59,105 nucleotides of DNA from Candidatus Aminicenantota bacterium (GTDB lineage: Bacteria; Acidobacteriota; Aminicenantia; Aminicenantales; Aminicenantaceae): positions 3,312,908 through 3,372,012 of the forward strand of contig CP070750.1 in the NCBI GenBank assembly GCA_020348385.1. Reading direction: 5' to 3'. This document shows, one piece after another, positions 8,670 to 17,493 of the stretch. Below the pieces are notes generated by a model. The model had not been told where the DNA came from, ran no database searches, and worked only from the letters and a program-made list of their open reading frames with translations. A program made the translations under genes and the position numbers. Every line of letters starts with the position of its first letter. The stretch's first letter is position 1.

Positions 8670-9941
8670 TTAGGGAATCTTTTCAAGTCCATCCATGTAG
8701 GGCTGCAGCGCCTCAGGGATAAGAACAGAGCCATCTTCCTGTTGGTTACACTCCAGGATGGCACTCACGGTTCTGCCGATCGCCACTCCGGAACCATTCA
8801 GCGTGTGTACGAACTCGGGCTTGCTTTTTGCTTCTCTTCGAAAGCGGATGTTCGCCCGCCTTGCTTGAAAATCTTCGCAATTGGTGCATGAGGAAATTTC
8901 CAAGTACTTGTTCCGGTGGGGCATCCAGAGCTCCAAATCATAGGTTTTAGCCCCGGCAAAACCCATATCCCCGGTACACAACACAACCGTACGAAAATGG
9001 AGGCCGAGCTTTTTCAGCACGTCCTCGGCATCCTCGGTCAGCTTGTCCAATTCCTGATAGGATTTCTCGGGAAGAGCGAAACTTGCCAGTTCCACTTTGT
9101 TGAATTGATGCTGGCGGATCAATCCGCGAATATCCTTCCCGTAGGAGCCAGCTTCGCTCCGGAAACAGGGTGTGTACGCCACAAACCTTCGAGGCAACGA
9201 TTCACCATCAAGGATTTCTTCCCGATAAAGGTTGGTCAGCGGAACCTCGGCAGTGGGGATCAAGTACCACGGCTGCCCTTTCAGTTTAAAAAGATCCTCC
9301 TCGAACTTGGGGAGATTCCCAGTTCCGATCAAGCTCTCTTCGTTGGCTATGAAGGGAGGAATAACTTCCCTGTATCCTTTTTCTTTTGTATGCATATCGA
9401 GCATAAAATTGATCAACGCCCTCTCGAGTTGGGCTCCGGCCCCCATATACACGGCAAACCTCGAGCCGGCCACCTTGGCCGCTCGGTCGAAATCCAGTAT
9501 CCCTAAATTCTTCCCGAGTTCCCAATGGGGTTTGGGATCGAAAGAAAATGCCGGTTTTTTACCAAACTGTCTGACCTCTTGATTGCTTTCAGAGTCCAAA
9601 CCTTCGGGAACGGATTCATCGGGAATATTCGGGATATCCAGCAGGATCTTTTTCAGTTCCTCATCCATTTTTTTGTGCGTCCCTTCCAGGTCCTTGATCT
9701 CGTCAGAGACCTTTTTCATATCTTGGATGAGTGAACTTGCATCCTCCCCTTCCCCCTTCATCTTCCCAATTTGTTTGGAGGCTTTATTGAGCTCAAAACG
9801 CAGTGCTTCTATCTGCTGGAGAAAAGTCTTTTTTTCTTTCGCCAGTTTCAAAAACTCTTCCAGGTCGAGGTCTATTCCCCGCAGTGCCATTTTTTTCACA
9901 ACAAGTTCTGGGTTTTCCTCGACAAATTTCGGATCTAACAT
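8670..9941 (-). CDS. serS: Seryl-tRNA synthetase
   Basis: Charges tRNA-Ser with serine. It is 423 residues, the normal bacterial length. The N-terminal antiparallel coiled-coil arm (about 30-105) that grips the tRNA-Ser variable arm is followed by the class II core. The serine-binding [12 protein letters not shown], motif 2 [14 protein letters not shown] and motif 3 [16 protein letters not shown] are all intact. Two tRNA-Ser genes follow immediately. No ribosome site is seen before the ATG, and a consensus -10 ends 7 bp upstream, implying a leaderless message. Confidence 0.97.
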   Translation of the reverse strand: MLDPKFVEENPELVVKKMALRGIDLDLEEFLKLAKEKKTFLQQIEALRFELNKASKQIGKMKGEGEDASSLIQDMKKVSDEIKDLEGTHKKMDEELKKILLDIPNIPDESVPEGLDSESNQEVRQFGKKPAFSFDPKPHWELGKNLGILDFDRAAKVAGSRFAVYMGAGAQLERALINFMLDMHTKEKGYREVIPPFIANEESLIGTGNLPKFEEDLFKLKGQPWYLIPTAEVPLTNLYREEILDGESLPRRFVAYTPCFRSEAGSYGKDIRGLIRQHQFNKVELASFALPEKSYQELDKLTEDAEDVLKKLGLHFRTVVLCTGDMGFAGAKTYDLELWMPHRNKYLEISSCTNCEDFQARRANIRFRREAKSKPEFVHTLNGSGVAIGRTVSAILECNQQEDGSVLIPEALQPYMDGLEKIP

Positions 9942-9948
9942 GGGGAAG

Positions 9949-9957
9949 ATTATAGCA
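9949..9957 (-). promoter_or_regulatory. serS extended -10 promoter; leaderless start
   Basis: The minus strand reads TGCTATAAT, a perfect extended -10, ending 7 bp before the serS ATG. The usual distance to the start point places transcription at or within 1-2 nt of the start codon. The -35 region is weak, as expected with an extended -10. The rest of the 333-bp gap up to 10274 holds only the hairpin listed separately and the btuR start region. Confidence 0.5.
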
Positions 9958-10130
9958 CAGGTATTGATGATTTAAAAATCTCTTCGCTCCCGTAAAGATT
10001 CTTATAGCCATTTCTTCTTTCAACATTCTCGGCTCTGTGGAACTGCGCGACTTTATTCCTACAACACACCATTACCTTGGTCCATTACTCGGCCTCATTT
10101 CAGGGCTGTTCCAGTGCTCAAACAGTCCTC

Positions 10131-10151
10131 GAGTCCGACTTTGTCGGATTC
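10131..10151. other. Intergenic hairpin
   Basis: TCCGAC-TTT-GTCGGA forms a stem-loop, extendable to 9 bp with one G-U pair. There is no U-tract on either side, so it is not a standard terminator. It lies between the divergent serS and btuR genes. I see no cobalamin riboswitch signature in this gap. Confidence 0.3.
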
Positions 10152-10274
10152 CCTCGAATGTGGAAAGAAATGGCCAAATCTTTAATATCGTTCAGAGGAT
10201 TTCTAAAATCACCACTAGAATTTTGGAGAGTGACGGTTGACGAAGAGGGGGGGATTAAAATATAGTCTAAGGAG

Positions 10275-10823
10275 ATGAAAGATCGAGTTCAAGACGAAAA
10301 ATTCAAGGGTTACATCCAGGTTTACACCGGAAACGGAAAGGGAAAAACCACAGCGGCCCTAGGTCTTGCATTGCGAGCAGCTGGCTATGGTCTCAAGACC
10401 TATTTTGGGCAATTTCTCAAAGGACAAGATTATGGGGAGCTGTCCGGCATCCAAAAGCTCTCATCACTCATAACCATTGAGCAGTTCGGTCGAAAGGGCT
10501 TCATTCATGTGACCGAAAAGCCTGACAAAGAAGATATCGAAAGAGCCCAACACGGCCTACAAAAATGCACCAAGATGATGAAATCTCAAAAGTACCACAT
10601 CATCGTTCTTGATGAGATAAATGTAGCCGTTCATTTCAACCTCTTTTCAGAAAAAGAAATCCACGATTTTTTGGATGAAAAACCGGAAGGCATAGAAGTG
10701 ATCTTAACGGGAAGATACGCTCCCGAGTCTTTAATCGAAAGGGCCAATTTGGTCACAGAGATGAAAGAAATCAAGCACTATTACAAAAAAGGGATTCAGG
10801 CCCGCCCAGGGATCGAAAAATAA
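10275..10823 (+). CDS. Corrinoid adenosyltransferase (CobA/BtuR type)
   Basis: Transfers the adenosyl group of ATP to cob(I)alamin to make coenzyme B12. It is 182 residues, typical for the BtuR/CobA family. The P-loop GNGKGKTTAALGLALRAAG lies at about 15-33, the Walker B-like strand VLDEINVAV at about 114-122, and the conserved ending KHYYKKGIQARPGIE is present. The AAGGAG ribosome site abuts the ATG with no spacer, which is odd, but no better in-frame start exists. No other cobalamin genes are in the window, so it probably salvages corrinoids. The zincin and aldolase genes follow with 15- and 14-bp gaps. Confidence 0.93.
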   Translation: MKDRVQDEKFKGYIQVYTGNGKGKTTAALGLALRAAGYGLKTYFGQFLKGQDYGELSGIQKLSSLITIEQFGRKGFIHVTEKPDKEDIERAQHGLQKCTKMMKSQKYHIIVLDEINVAVHFNLFSEKEIHDFLDEKPEGIEVILTGRYAPESLIERANLVTEMKEIKHYYKKGIQARPGIEK

Positions 10824-10838
10824 TTTCCCCCCAAGTCG

Positions 10839-11222
10839 ATGAAAAAAGAAAAATTCGAGAAGCTTGTGGAAGGGGCTTTGGCTGACCTCCCCAGGGAATT
10901 CAAAAAACTCATCGACAATTTAGTGGTGATTGTGGAAGAGGAGGCTCCTCCTGAAGTATACAGAAAGACAGGGAGCCATCCCTTTAGCCGAATACTGGGC
11001 ACGTACCACGGTGTTCCTTACACCCACAGGGGGCCGTATTATGGGAATATTCCTCCGGATGTTATCACCATCTACCAGAAACCGATAGAAGAGGTCTGCT
11101 CCAGCGAGGAAATGATAAAGGAACAAGTCCAAAAAACTGTCCTGCATGAGATTTGGCATTATTTCGGACGAACAGACAAGGAAATTGATGAGTTGGAGAA
11201 GAAAGCTCTCAAGAAAAAATAA
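10839..11222 (+). CDS. Small zincin-like metallopeptidase (PF06262 family)
   Basis: A 127-residue soluble protein with zinc-binding HEIWH at 103-107 in VLHEIWHYFGRTDKEIDEL, preceded by the family-typical GVPYTHRGPYYGNIPPDVITIYQ region. It matches the minimal-gluzincin/zincin-like family known from many bacteria. The physiological substrate is unknown. It lies between btuR and the aldolase gene, probably one transcript. Confidence 0.82.
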   Translation: MKKEKFEKLVEGALADLPREFKKLIDNLVVIVEEEAPPEVYRKTGSHPFSRILGTYHGVPYTHRGPYYGNIPPDVITIYQKPIEEVCSSEEMIKEQVQKTVLHEIWHYFGRTDKEIDELEKKALKKK

Positions 11223-11237
11223 AAAGGAGAAGAATTG

Positions 11238-12128
11238 ATGGTGGAGAATCTACACGGCGTTTTTGCAGCATTGACCACCCCCTTTGAAAACGGAAAAATT
11301 GCCATAAAGCATTTCTGGGAAAATATACAAAAATACAACACCTGTGATCTGGCCGGATATGTCATTGCCGGGAGCAGCGGAGAAGCAGCCTATCTCACAG
11401 AAGAGGAATCCGTCACATTAGTCAAGGAAGCATTGGAAACCAGCGCCCCGGACAAAAAAATCATCGTGGGATCAGCCAGGGAATCCACAGCTTCAACCAT
11501 CGCCTTCACCAAACGCATGGCTGACCTCGGAATAAAAGCCGCATTGATTCGAACCCCGAGCTATTTTAAATCTGTGATGACGAGTGAGGCCTTAAAGAAT
11601 CACTATTATGCCATCGCCGATGAGGCCCGAATTCCCGTGATCCCCTACCACATTCCCCAGGTGACAGGCATATCTATAGAGCAAAAACTGGTCATCGATC
11701 TTTCCAAGCATCCGAATATCGTCGGGATTAAGGACAGCTCGGGAAACTTGCCGTTTTTGGGAGAGGTTTTACCAAACCTTCCTTCTGATTTCAGCTACCT
11801 GTTGGGTGCTGGGAGTGTGTTTCTCTTCGGGCTCTCTTTGGGAGCCTCGGGGGGAATCCTCCGGCTTGCCGATGTCATTCCCGATTTATGTGCAACCCTT
11901 TATAATGATTTTTTGGCGGGTGATTGGGAAAAGGCATCAAAACTTCAGCGGGATGTCATCCCTTTGAATAATGCCATCATTCAAAAGTACGGCATTGCAG
12001 GGGCAAAATATGCCATGGATCTACTCGGTTATTACGGAGGCCCTCCAAGAGATCCCATTCTCCCCCTGGAGGCAAGCGGCAAACGCGAGATCGAAAAGAT
12101 CTTGAAAAGCCTGAATTTAATCAAATAA
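11238..12128 (+). CDS. Dihydrodipicolinate synthase/4-hydroxy-2-oxoglutarate aldolase family lyase
   Basis: A class I pyruvate-type aldolase. From the ATG at 11238 the Schiff-base Lys is K165 (IVGIKDSSGN), the catalytic Tyr is Y137 (IPYHIP), and the substrate loop is GSSGEA at 45-50 where true DapA has GTTGE. The C-terminal segment KYAMDLLGYYGGPPRDPILPL resembles 4-hydroxy-2-oxoglutarate aldolase (HOGA1) more than DapA, so hydroxyproline/glyoxylate metabolism is as likely as lysine synthesis. I chose 11238 because AAGGAG lies 8 nt upstream; the adjacent TTG at 11235 is less likely. Confidence 0.85.
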   Translation: MVENLHGVFAALTTPFENGKIAIKHFWENIQKYNTCDLAGYVIAGSSGEAAYLTEEESVTLVKEALETSAPDKKIIVGSARESTASTIAFTKRMADLGIKAALIRTPSYFKSVMTSEALKNHYYAIADEARIPVIPYHIPQVTGISIEQKLVIDLSKHPNIVGIKDSSGNLPFLGEVLPNLPSDFSYLLGAGSVFLFGLSLGASGGILRLADVIPDLCATLYNDFLAGDWEKASKLQRDVIPLNNAIIQKYGIAGAKYAMDLLGYYGGPPRDPILPLEASGKREIEKILKSLNLIK

Positions 12129-12132
12129 AGAA

Positions 12133-12141
12133 TAAAAAAAA
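12133..12141 (-). terminator. U-tract ending SRP RNA
   Basis: Eight or more T residues on the minus strand follow directly on the closing stem GGCCGTGC/GCACGGCC of the SRP RNA. The closing helix plus U-tract act as an intrinsic terminator. The convergent aldolase stop codon is only a few bases away. Confidence 0.6.
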
Positions 12142-12413
12142 GGCCGTGCACCCAGCTCCGACGGAACTCCCCCTGCGTTATCCATGCAGTTAGCTCAGGA
12201 AAGGCTGATCTGCCGCACAAGAGACCGCTCTGCTACCGCTGCTACCTCCCGGTCCTGACGGGGTTTACAGAGAGCTCTTCGCGCAGGGCCCATACCATCA
12301 ACACCACTTACATGAACACTGTCCAAACGAAGCACAGCCTCGGCAGGGAATTCAATCCCACTGTAGCGGATTGTGGGTCACAGGGCACCGCTAGCTCCCC
12401 ATCTAGCACGGCC
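12142..12413 (-). ncRNA. ffs: Signal recognition particle RNA, large bacterial type
   Basis: This 272-nt RNA scaffolds Ffh for co-translational targeting. The ends pair as GGCCGTGC...GCACGGCC. The 5' region GTGCTAGATGGGGAGCTAGC followed by GGTGCCCTGT is the Alu domain seen in Bacillus-type scRNA. Helix 8 has GTCAGGACC-GGGA-GGTAGCAGC, the Ffh-binding loop with a GGGA tetraloop (12247-12250) instead of the usual GGAA. TGTGCGGCAGATCAGCC and GAGCTAACTGC complete the S-domain and return strand. The extended form is typical of Firmicutes and Thermotogae and unlike the short 4.5S RNA of Proteobacteria. Confidence 0.95.
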
Positions 12414-12446
12414 GTAGTATTCATCAAAAGGCCGAGGAGAACATTC

Positions 12447-12455
12447 ATTTTAGCA
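12447..12455 (-). promoter_or_regulatory. Extended -10 promoter of SRP RNA
   Basis: TGCTAAAAT on the minus strand, identical to the element before the efflux operon, is placed about 34 bp before the mature 5' end of the SRP RNA. This implies a processed leader of about 27 nt. Confidence 0.45.
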
Positions 12456-12556
12456 TAAACACGAGAATTTTTTTACCCCAAGAAAACTCACAAGAGCAGG
12501 GTGGAGTGGCATGGTGAAGTGTGGGTCGTCAGACGAATAATTTTTGGGCAATGAAT

Positions 12557-13408
12557 CTAAAATTTATAGGCGATTCCTGCTCGGAGGATTATGCCATCCC
12601 AAATGCCTGCCTCTGCTCGCAAGTGCAGATGCGGGATAACTTCGGCCCTTACCCCTATGTTTATTTGTAGAAGCGGGAGAATATTCGGTAGATTGATATC
12701 GATTTCGGGCTCCTCTTCAACTTCTTTTATATCTCTCACATCTTTACCCTCATGATACTCGGTGCCCTTGGCCCAATAATACGTCCCATTATAGTGATAA
12801 CTCACTTCTCCATTAAGCGCGGCAACACCCAATCCGAGCACAAAATAAGGAGTTACAACCCAATCCGGTTTGATATCCCAGCGGAAACTGAGGTTGGTAA
12901 AAAGAGGATTCAGTTCGACCACTCCCACCGCATCCATCTCGGCGGATGAACCATCACTAAATTGCACATTGACCGGCCCCTCTGCTATGGCTTCCATGTG
13001 AGTTTTTTCAATGGATACTCCCAGGCTGAAAGAAGAATAACGTCCTCCTGGATAAAATCTTAGCTCGAAACCAAAAACCGAACCAGATGAGCCAAACACA
13101 AGATTGTGGTCATGGCTGACTTTAACGACATTATGACCGGAATTTTTGACCTCGATACGGATTTCATCTGCGATCACATCGGCAAACTCTCGAATGAGAT
13201 CATCCTCAAATAATCCTTTAAACACATCCAAGGTCCAGTATCCATAATGAACCTCCATCTCAAGTTTTCCTGCGATGCCATCATCGAAGACCAACTGAGG
13301 GAGCTCTTCCTCCTGTTCTTTCTGCTGGGATAAAACACTTTGCGTCAAAACAAACACGATCAATACGACAAATACAAAGAACGATTTTTTCCGTCTCATC
13401 TGCTTCAT
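12557..13408 (-). CDS. Secreted protein, probable outer-membrane beta-barrel
   Basis: Not a family I recognise. The 283-residue protein has a signal peptide (KQMRRKKS, a hydrophobic run to about 27, cleavage near LSQQ) and an acidic stretch. From about 110 to the end it has alternating aromatic/hydrophobic strands (FGFELRFYPGGRYSSFSLGV, WVVTPYFVLGLGVA, LHLRAEAGIWDGIILRAGI), ending in Phe as barrel proteins do. A good ribosome site (GAGGATAAC before ATG) supports the start. It appears monocistronic, reading toward the SRP gene promoter. Confidence 0.6.
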   Translation of the reverse strand: MKQMRRKKSFFVFVVLIVFVLTQSVLSQQKEQEEELPQLVFDDGIAGKLEMEVHYGYWTLDVFKGLFEDDLIREFADVIADEIRIEVKNSGHNVVKVSHDHNLVFGSSGSVFGFELRFYPGGRYSSFSLGVSIEKTHMEAIAEGPVNVQFSDGSSAEMDAVGVVELNPLFTNLSFRWDIKPDWVVTPYFVLGLGVAALNGEVSYHYNGTYYWAKGTEYHEGKDVRDIKEVEEEPEIDINLPNILPLLQINIGVRAEVIPHLHLRAEAGIWDGIILRAGIAYKF

Positions 13409-13541
13409 GTTATCCTCTGAAAAATCCTATATCTTACTCTTTTTTTTGTCAATAGCGTTGTACACCAAAACTTTATTTATATTAGTCGCAGAAAACGAGA
13501 TATGAATGATAAAAGCCCGGGTTTACGAAAAATGAGGGAAT

Positions 13542-13550
13542 TGCTATCAT
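13542..13550 (+). promoter_or_regulatory. Extended -10 promoter of yugP-like gene
   Basis: TGCTATCAT lies just upstream of the GGAG ribosome site (13557-13560). Transcription would start near 13556, which makes the GTG at 13555 an unlikely start codon and favours the ATG at 13570. Confidence 0.4.
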
Positions 13551-13569
13551 AACTGTGGAGAATGTGATC

Positions 13570-14259
13570 ATGTTTTTTTGGGATTATACGATTTTTTTAC
13601 TCATCCCCCCTCTCCTTCTTGCCCTGTATGCCCAGCAAAAAGTACGGAGCACATACAGGCGGTACAACCAGGTTACCTCGGCGGCACGCATTTCAGGGGC
13701 AGAGGCAGCCCGCCGTATCTTGCAGGCAAGTGGGGCAAGCCACGTCGCCATCGAACGAGCAAAAGGACAGCTCAGCGACCATTACGATCCGAGAAAGAGG
13801 AAACTCCGTTTGTCTGAGGGGGTTCATGACAGCTCTTCTCTGGCCGCCCTGGGAATCGCAGCCCATGAGACAGGGCATGCCCTGCAGCATCATCAGGGTT
13901 ATGCGCCCCTTCACATCCGTAACGGCATCTACCCTGTTGCCAGTTTCGGATCAACGCTGGCCTTTCCCCTCTTTTTTGTCGGCTTCCTATTCAGCCGGCA
14001 AGGACCAAATATCTTGATGGATATCGGGATACTTCTGTTCGCCGGGGCTGTTGTTTTCAGTCTTCTTACTCTTCCCGTGGAGTTCGATGCGTCCAAGCGG
14101 GCTCTTGTCCTGTTGAAAGATGGAGGATATCTGAGAGGAAAGGAACTGGATGGGGCTCAGCGGGTTCTTTCTGCTGCAGCGTTAACCTATGTAGCGGCAA
14201 CAGCGATGGCAGCTATGCAGCTTCTCCGCATGTTTCTTCTTCGTGGATCCAGAGACTAA
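13570..14259 (+). CDS. YugP-like zinc-dependent membrane peptidase (PF04298)
   Basis: An integral membrane protein with an N-terminal TM (FLLIPPLLLALYAQQKV), a cytoplasmic zincin domain with HETGHALQHHQGY as the HExxH site, a second TM pair around ASFGSTLAFPLFFVGFLF and NILMDIGILLFAGAVVFSLL, and the typical FDASKRA segment with conserved C-terminal helices. About 229 residues, as in Bacillus YugP. The ATG at 13570 has GGAG nine bases upstream; an in-frame GTG at 13555 overlaps the presumed transcription start. It stands alone between divergent and tandem neighbours. Confidence 0.88.
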   Translation: MFFWDYTIFLLIPPLLLALYAQQKVRSTYRRYNQVTSAARISGAEAARRILQASGASHVAIERAKGQLSDHYDPRKRKLRLSEGVHDSSSLAALGIAAHETGHALQHHQGYAPLHIRNGIYPVASFGSTLAFPLFFVGFLFSRQGPNILMDIGILLFAGAVVFSLLTLPVEFDASKRALVLLKDGGYLRGKELDGAQRVLSAAALTYVAATAMAAMQLLRMFLLRGSRD

Positions 14260-14355
14260 AAACCTACTCCCTGTCATAAAATTTCCAGAATCGGCCTTTT
14301 GTATGACTCAGAGTAATAATATATTTCTGTAGACATGCTTGCAGAATTTATTCTC

Positions 14356-14385
14356 TTGACAGCCATCCTGTCCAAGTGATAGAAA
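14356..14385 (+). promoter_or_regulatory. Promoter of M14 peptidase gene
   Basis: Consensus -35 TTGACA (14356-14361) is followed after 18 bp by TAGAAA (14380-14385) with an upstream TG, a strong -35 with weak extended -10. Confidence 0.45.
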
Positions 14386-14415
14386 AAAAACTCAATATAA
14401 AAAATGGAGGGATTC

Positions 14416-17016
14416 ATGAAAAATACAAAAACATTGTCCATTGCATTAATCCTGCTGGTTCTTCCCTGTTTTTTGATCGCCCAGACCTCTCCCGAAGATT
14501 TTTTGGGACACAAAGTGGGGGCGGATCGCAAGCTGGCTGACTACACCCAAATTCAAGCCTATTTCCAAAAGCTAGATTCTGAATCCGAGAAGATGAAAGT
14601 TTTGACCATCGGGGAGACTACACTGGGCAAACCGATGATTTTGGCCGTGATCACATCGGAAGAAAACATGGCCGAGCTCGAAAAATACACACAAATCACC
14701 AAAAAATTGAGGGATACCCGAGGCCTTACTCCAGAGGAGGCCAAACAGCTCGCCAAACAAGGGAAGGCTATTCTTATGATCACATGCAGCCTTCACGCAA
14801 CAGAAATCGCAGCCTCCCAAATGGCTATGGAGCTGGCCTACCTGCTTATCACGGGGAAAACGCCGTTCGATGCGGAGAAAGCCCTGAACGATGTGATCGT
14901 GCTCCTTTCCCCCACAATAAACCCGGACGGCCAGCAAATGGTCACAGACTGGTACCGGAAGTATGTGGACACCAAGTATGAAGGCGGAAGAATGCCTTGG
15001 CTCTATCACCATTATGCAGGTCATGACAACAACCGCGATTGGTTCATGTTCAACCTCAAAGAAACCCAGGCCGTCTCTAAAGTCCTTTACCATGATTGGA
15101 TCCCTCAAATCCATATTGACGAACACCAGATGGGCTCTACACGTGCCCGTCTGTTTGTGCCTCCGTTTATGGACCCTCCTGTTCCGACCATTCATCCCCT
15201 ACTCTGGCGCGGGGTGGCCCTTTGCGGCACAAACATGGCCTACGACCTGCAGAAAAATGGTTTCAGCGGCATAGTTCACGGGCGAAGCTACACGGGATGG
15301 TGGATAGGCGCTTGTGACGACACCTCCTGGCTCCACAACACCATCGGTCTTCTTTCAGAGATGGCATCGGTTAGGGTGGCCTCCCCTATCTATATCGATC
15401 CAACGGAAATCCCAAAGGAATACACAGAAAAACGCATGCAGTTCCCCGACCCTTGGCCCGGTGGTTGGTGGAGGCTGAGAGATCTGGTGGAATACGAGTT
15501 AACCCTCTCCTTGAGCCTGGTCGAAACCGCTTATCACCACAAGGAAGATCTGCTTTTCAATTTCTATAAAATGTGCAAAGACGGGATCGAAGTACAAAAA
15601 GAGGGCGAACCTTTTGCTTTTGTGATCCCCAAAAAGCAAGTCGACTACCTGACAACCATCCGTCTCCTGAAGGTGTTGAAGTACGGAGGTGTACAGATTC
15701 ACCAAGCGAAAGAGGATTTTATTGCCGATGGAAAATTTTATCAGGCCGGCTCCTTTGTGGTTTTGATGTCCCAACCATACAGACCCTATGCGCAGGCTCT
15801 TCTCGAAAAACAAAAATACCCGGATATGCGCCAATATCCAGGAGGCCCCCCCATTCCCCCTTATGATAATGCCGGATGGACTTTACCTCTGCAGATGGGT
15901 GTCAGATGTGACCAAATCGACCATCACTTTGAAACAAAACTGGAAATGCTGGATTCTGTGACTTTCCCGGAGGTCATGCCTCCTGATAGCTCAGCTTCTT
16001 ATTTTGTGCTCGACTCTCATTTGAATGCCTCTTATTCTGTTACGTTTGGCTTGATGAAAGGGAATGCAGAAATCTATCGGGCCAAAGATGTCATCAAACA
16101 GAAAGGATTCAAGGCCGCTCCCGGCAGCTTTATCGTCAAGAATTCTCCCGAAGTGATGAAATTGCTCCCTTCCCTGCTAGAAAAATGGCACATGCAAACG
16201 CAGACACTCGACGATATTTCTGGAATCGCCAAATCTCGACTTACCAAACATCGGGTAGGGCTCTACCAATCCTGGAGGTCGAACATGGATGAGGGATGGA
16301 CTCGATACGTGCTGGATGACCTGGAAATTCCGTTCACGACTCTCCACAACAAGGATTTCAAGGGAGAAAAGAACAAGAAGATCGATTTGAGCGAAAAATA
16401 CGATGTCATCGTGTTTGCCAGCGAGAGCTCTGACATTATAAAAGAGGGTAGGCGGAGTCCATCTGCCCAATCCACTAGGTATTCCCGAGATGGCAACATG
16501 CCTCCTGAATACGAGGGGGGAATCGGCAAAGAAGGGGTGGAAGCTCTCAAGAAATTTGTGGAAGAAGGCGGCATCCTCGTGACTCTAAACGCCGCGTGCG
16601 GATTGGCTTTCAAAGAGTTCTCTGTCCCCGCGCAAAATGTTTTGGAACGGGTGAACCGCAGCGAATTCTTCTGCCCCACTTCCATCTTGAAGCTTGAAGT
16701 GGATAACAAAACCCCTATCGGATACGGACTTCCCAGTGATATCGGGGCGGTGTTTTCCAGAAGTCTGGCAATCAGCACAAGAGTCCCCTCAGGAGAATGG
16801 GACAGGAAAGTCGTTGCCAAATATCCCGAAGAGGACATTCTTTTGAGCGGGTGGTTGCTCGGGGAAGATGTGCTCGTTCGGAAATCTGCCGTTGTCGACA
16901 TCACACACAAAAAAGGGCACATCATCCTTATCGGGATTCGTTGTCAGCACAGGGCCCAATCACACGGCACGTTCAAATTCCTGCTCAATGCTCTGCTGTA
17001 TCCAGAATCAAACTAG
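14416..17016 (+). CDS. Secreted M14-family zinc carboxypeptidase-like protein
   Basis: A large exported metallopeptidase of 866 residues. The signal peptide MKNTKTLSIALILLVLPCFL is followed by the M14 fold: zinc ligands in CSLHATEIAASQ (H127, E130) and a third His in IDEHQMGSTRARLF, with NPDG and NNRDWF substrate-pocket motifs. The C-terminal half (about 380-860) holds a long accessory region ending in a class I glutamine amidotransferase-like fold (VIVFASES, EGGILVTLNAACG, HIILIGIRCQHRAQSHGTFK). I chose 14416 because GGAGG at 14406-14410 precedes it; the ATG at 14404 overlaps that site. It likely trims peptides in the periplasm or outside, feeding the nearby peptide operon. Confidence 0.88.
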   Translation: MKNTKTLSIALILLVLPCFLIAQTSPEDFLGHKVGADRKLADYTQIQAYFQKLDSESEKMKVLTIGETTLGKPMILAVITSEENMAELEKYTQITKKLRDTRGLTPEEAKQLAKQGKAILMITCSLHATEIAASQMAMELAYLLITGKTPFDAEKALNDVIVLLSPTINPDGQQMVTDWYRKYVDTKYEGGRMPWLYHHYAGHDNNRDWFMFNLKETQAVSKVLYHDWIPQIHIDEHQMGSTRARLFVPPFMDPPVPTIHPLLWRGVALCGTNMAYDLQKNGFSGIVHGRSYTGWWIGACDDTSWLHNTIGLLSEMASVRVASPIYIDPTEIPKEYTEKRMQFPDPWPGGWWRLRDLVEYELTLSLSLVETAYHHKEDLLFNFYKMCKDGIEVQKEGEPFAFVIPKKQVDYLTTIRLLKVLKYGGVQIHQAKEDFIADGKFYQAGSFVVLMSQPYRPYAQALLEKQKYPDMRQYPGGPPIPPYDNAGWTLPLQMGVRCDQIDHHFETKLEMLDSVTFPEVMPPDSSASYFVLDSHLNASYSVTFGLMKGNAEIYRAKDVIKQKGFKAAPGSFIVKNSPEVMKLLPSLLEKWHMQTQTLDDISGIAKSRLTKHRVGLYQSWRSNMDEGWTRYVLDDLEIPFTTLHNKDFKGEKNKKIDLSEKYDVIVFASESSDIIKEGRRSPSAQSTRYSRDGNMPPEYEGGIGKEGVEALKKFVEEGGILVTLNAACGLAFKEFSVPAQNVLERVNRSEFFCPTSILKLEVDNKTPIGYGLPSDIGAVFSRSLAISTRVPSGEWDRKVVAKYPEEDILLSGWLLGEDVLVRKSAVVDITHKKGHIILIGIRCQHRAQSHGTFKFLLNALLYPESN

Positions 17017-17073
17017 ATGGATAGACCGCACGCCCTCACGAAAAAAACCGATGTGATACTTTTTGTGCGATAG

Positions 17074-17493
17074 TTACTGCCCGATAATTTTAACCAGCAC
17101 ACGTTTTCGACGACGGCCATCGAACTCGCCATAAAATATCTGCTCCCAGGGCCCAAAATCCAAACGTCCCCCAGTAATCGCCACGACAACCTCCCGGCCC
17201 ATGATCGTCCTTTTCAGATGACCATCCGCGTTATCTTCTCCTGTCCTGTTGTGTCGATACTTTGAAACGGGTTCATGGGGCGCCAGCTCTTCGAGCCACT
17301 CCTCAAAATCCTCATGCAGCCCCCTCTCGTCATCATTGATGAACACACTGGCTGTGATGTGCATGGCATTGACCAGGCAGAGGCCTTCCTGGACACCGCT
17401 TTTTTCGACAAGCGCCTCTACCTCCGGCGAGATGTTCCTAAACTCCACGCGACTATTTGTGTTAAAAACCAGATATTCTCTCAAGGATTTCAT
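17074..17493 (-). CDS. YjbQ/UPF0047 family protein
   Basis: A 139-residue protein of the YjbQ family, linked in the literature to secondary thiamine-phosphate synthase activity. The conserved [28 protein letters not shown] and [13 protein letters not shown]...[10 protein letters not shown] segments are all present. It overlaps the POT transporter gene by 4 bp (ATGA), so it is translationally coupled as the last gene of the peptide operon. Why it is there is not clear. Confidence 0.9.
   Translation of the reverse strand: MKSLREYLVFNTNSRVEFRNISPEVEALVEKSGVQEGLCLVNAMHITASVFINDDERGLHEDFEEWLEELAPHEPVSKYRHNRTGEDNADGHLKRTIMGREVVVAITGGRLDFGPWEQIFYGEFDGRRRKRVLVKIIGQ

Noticed and set aside
9942..10274. 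Possible cobalamin riboswitch before the corrinoid adenosyltransferase
   Set aside because: The B12-box and conserved core are not visible; only a simple hairpin is present.
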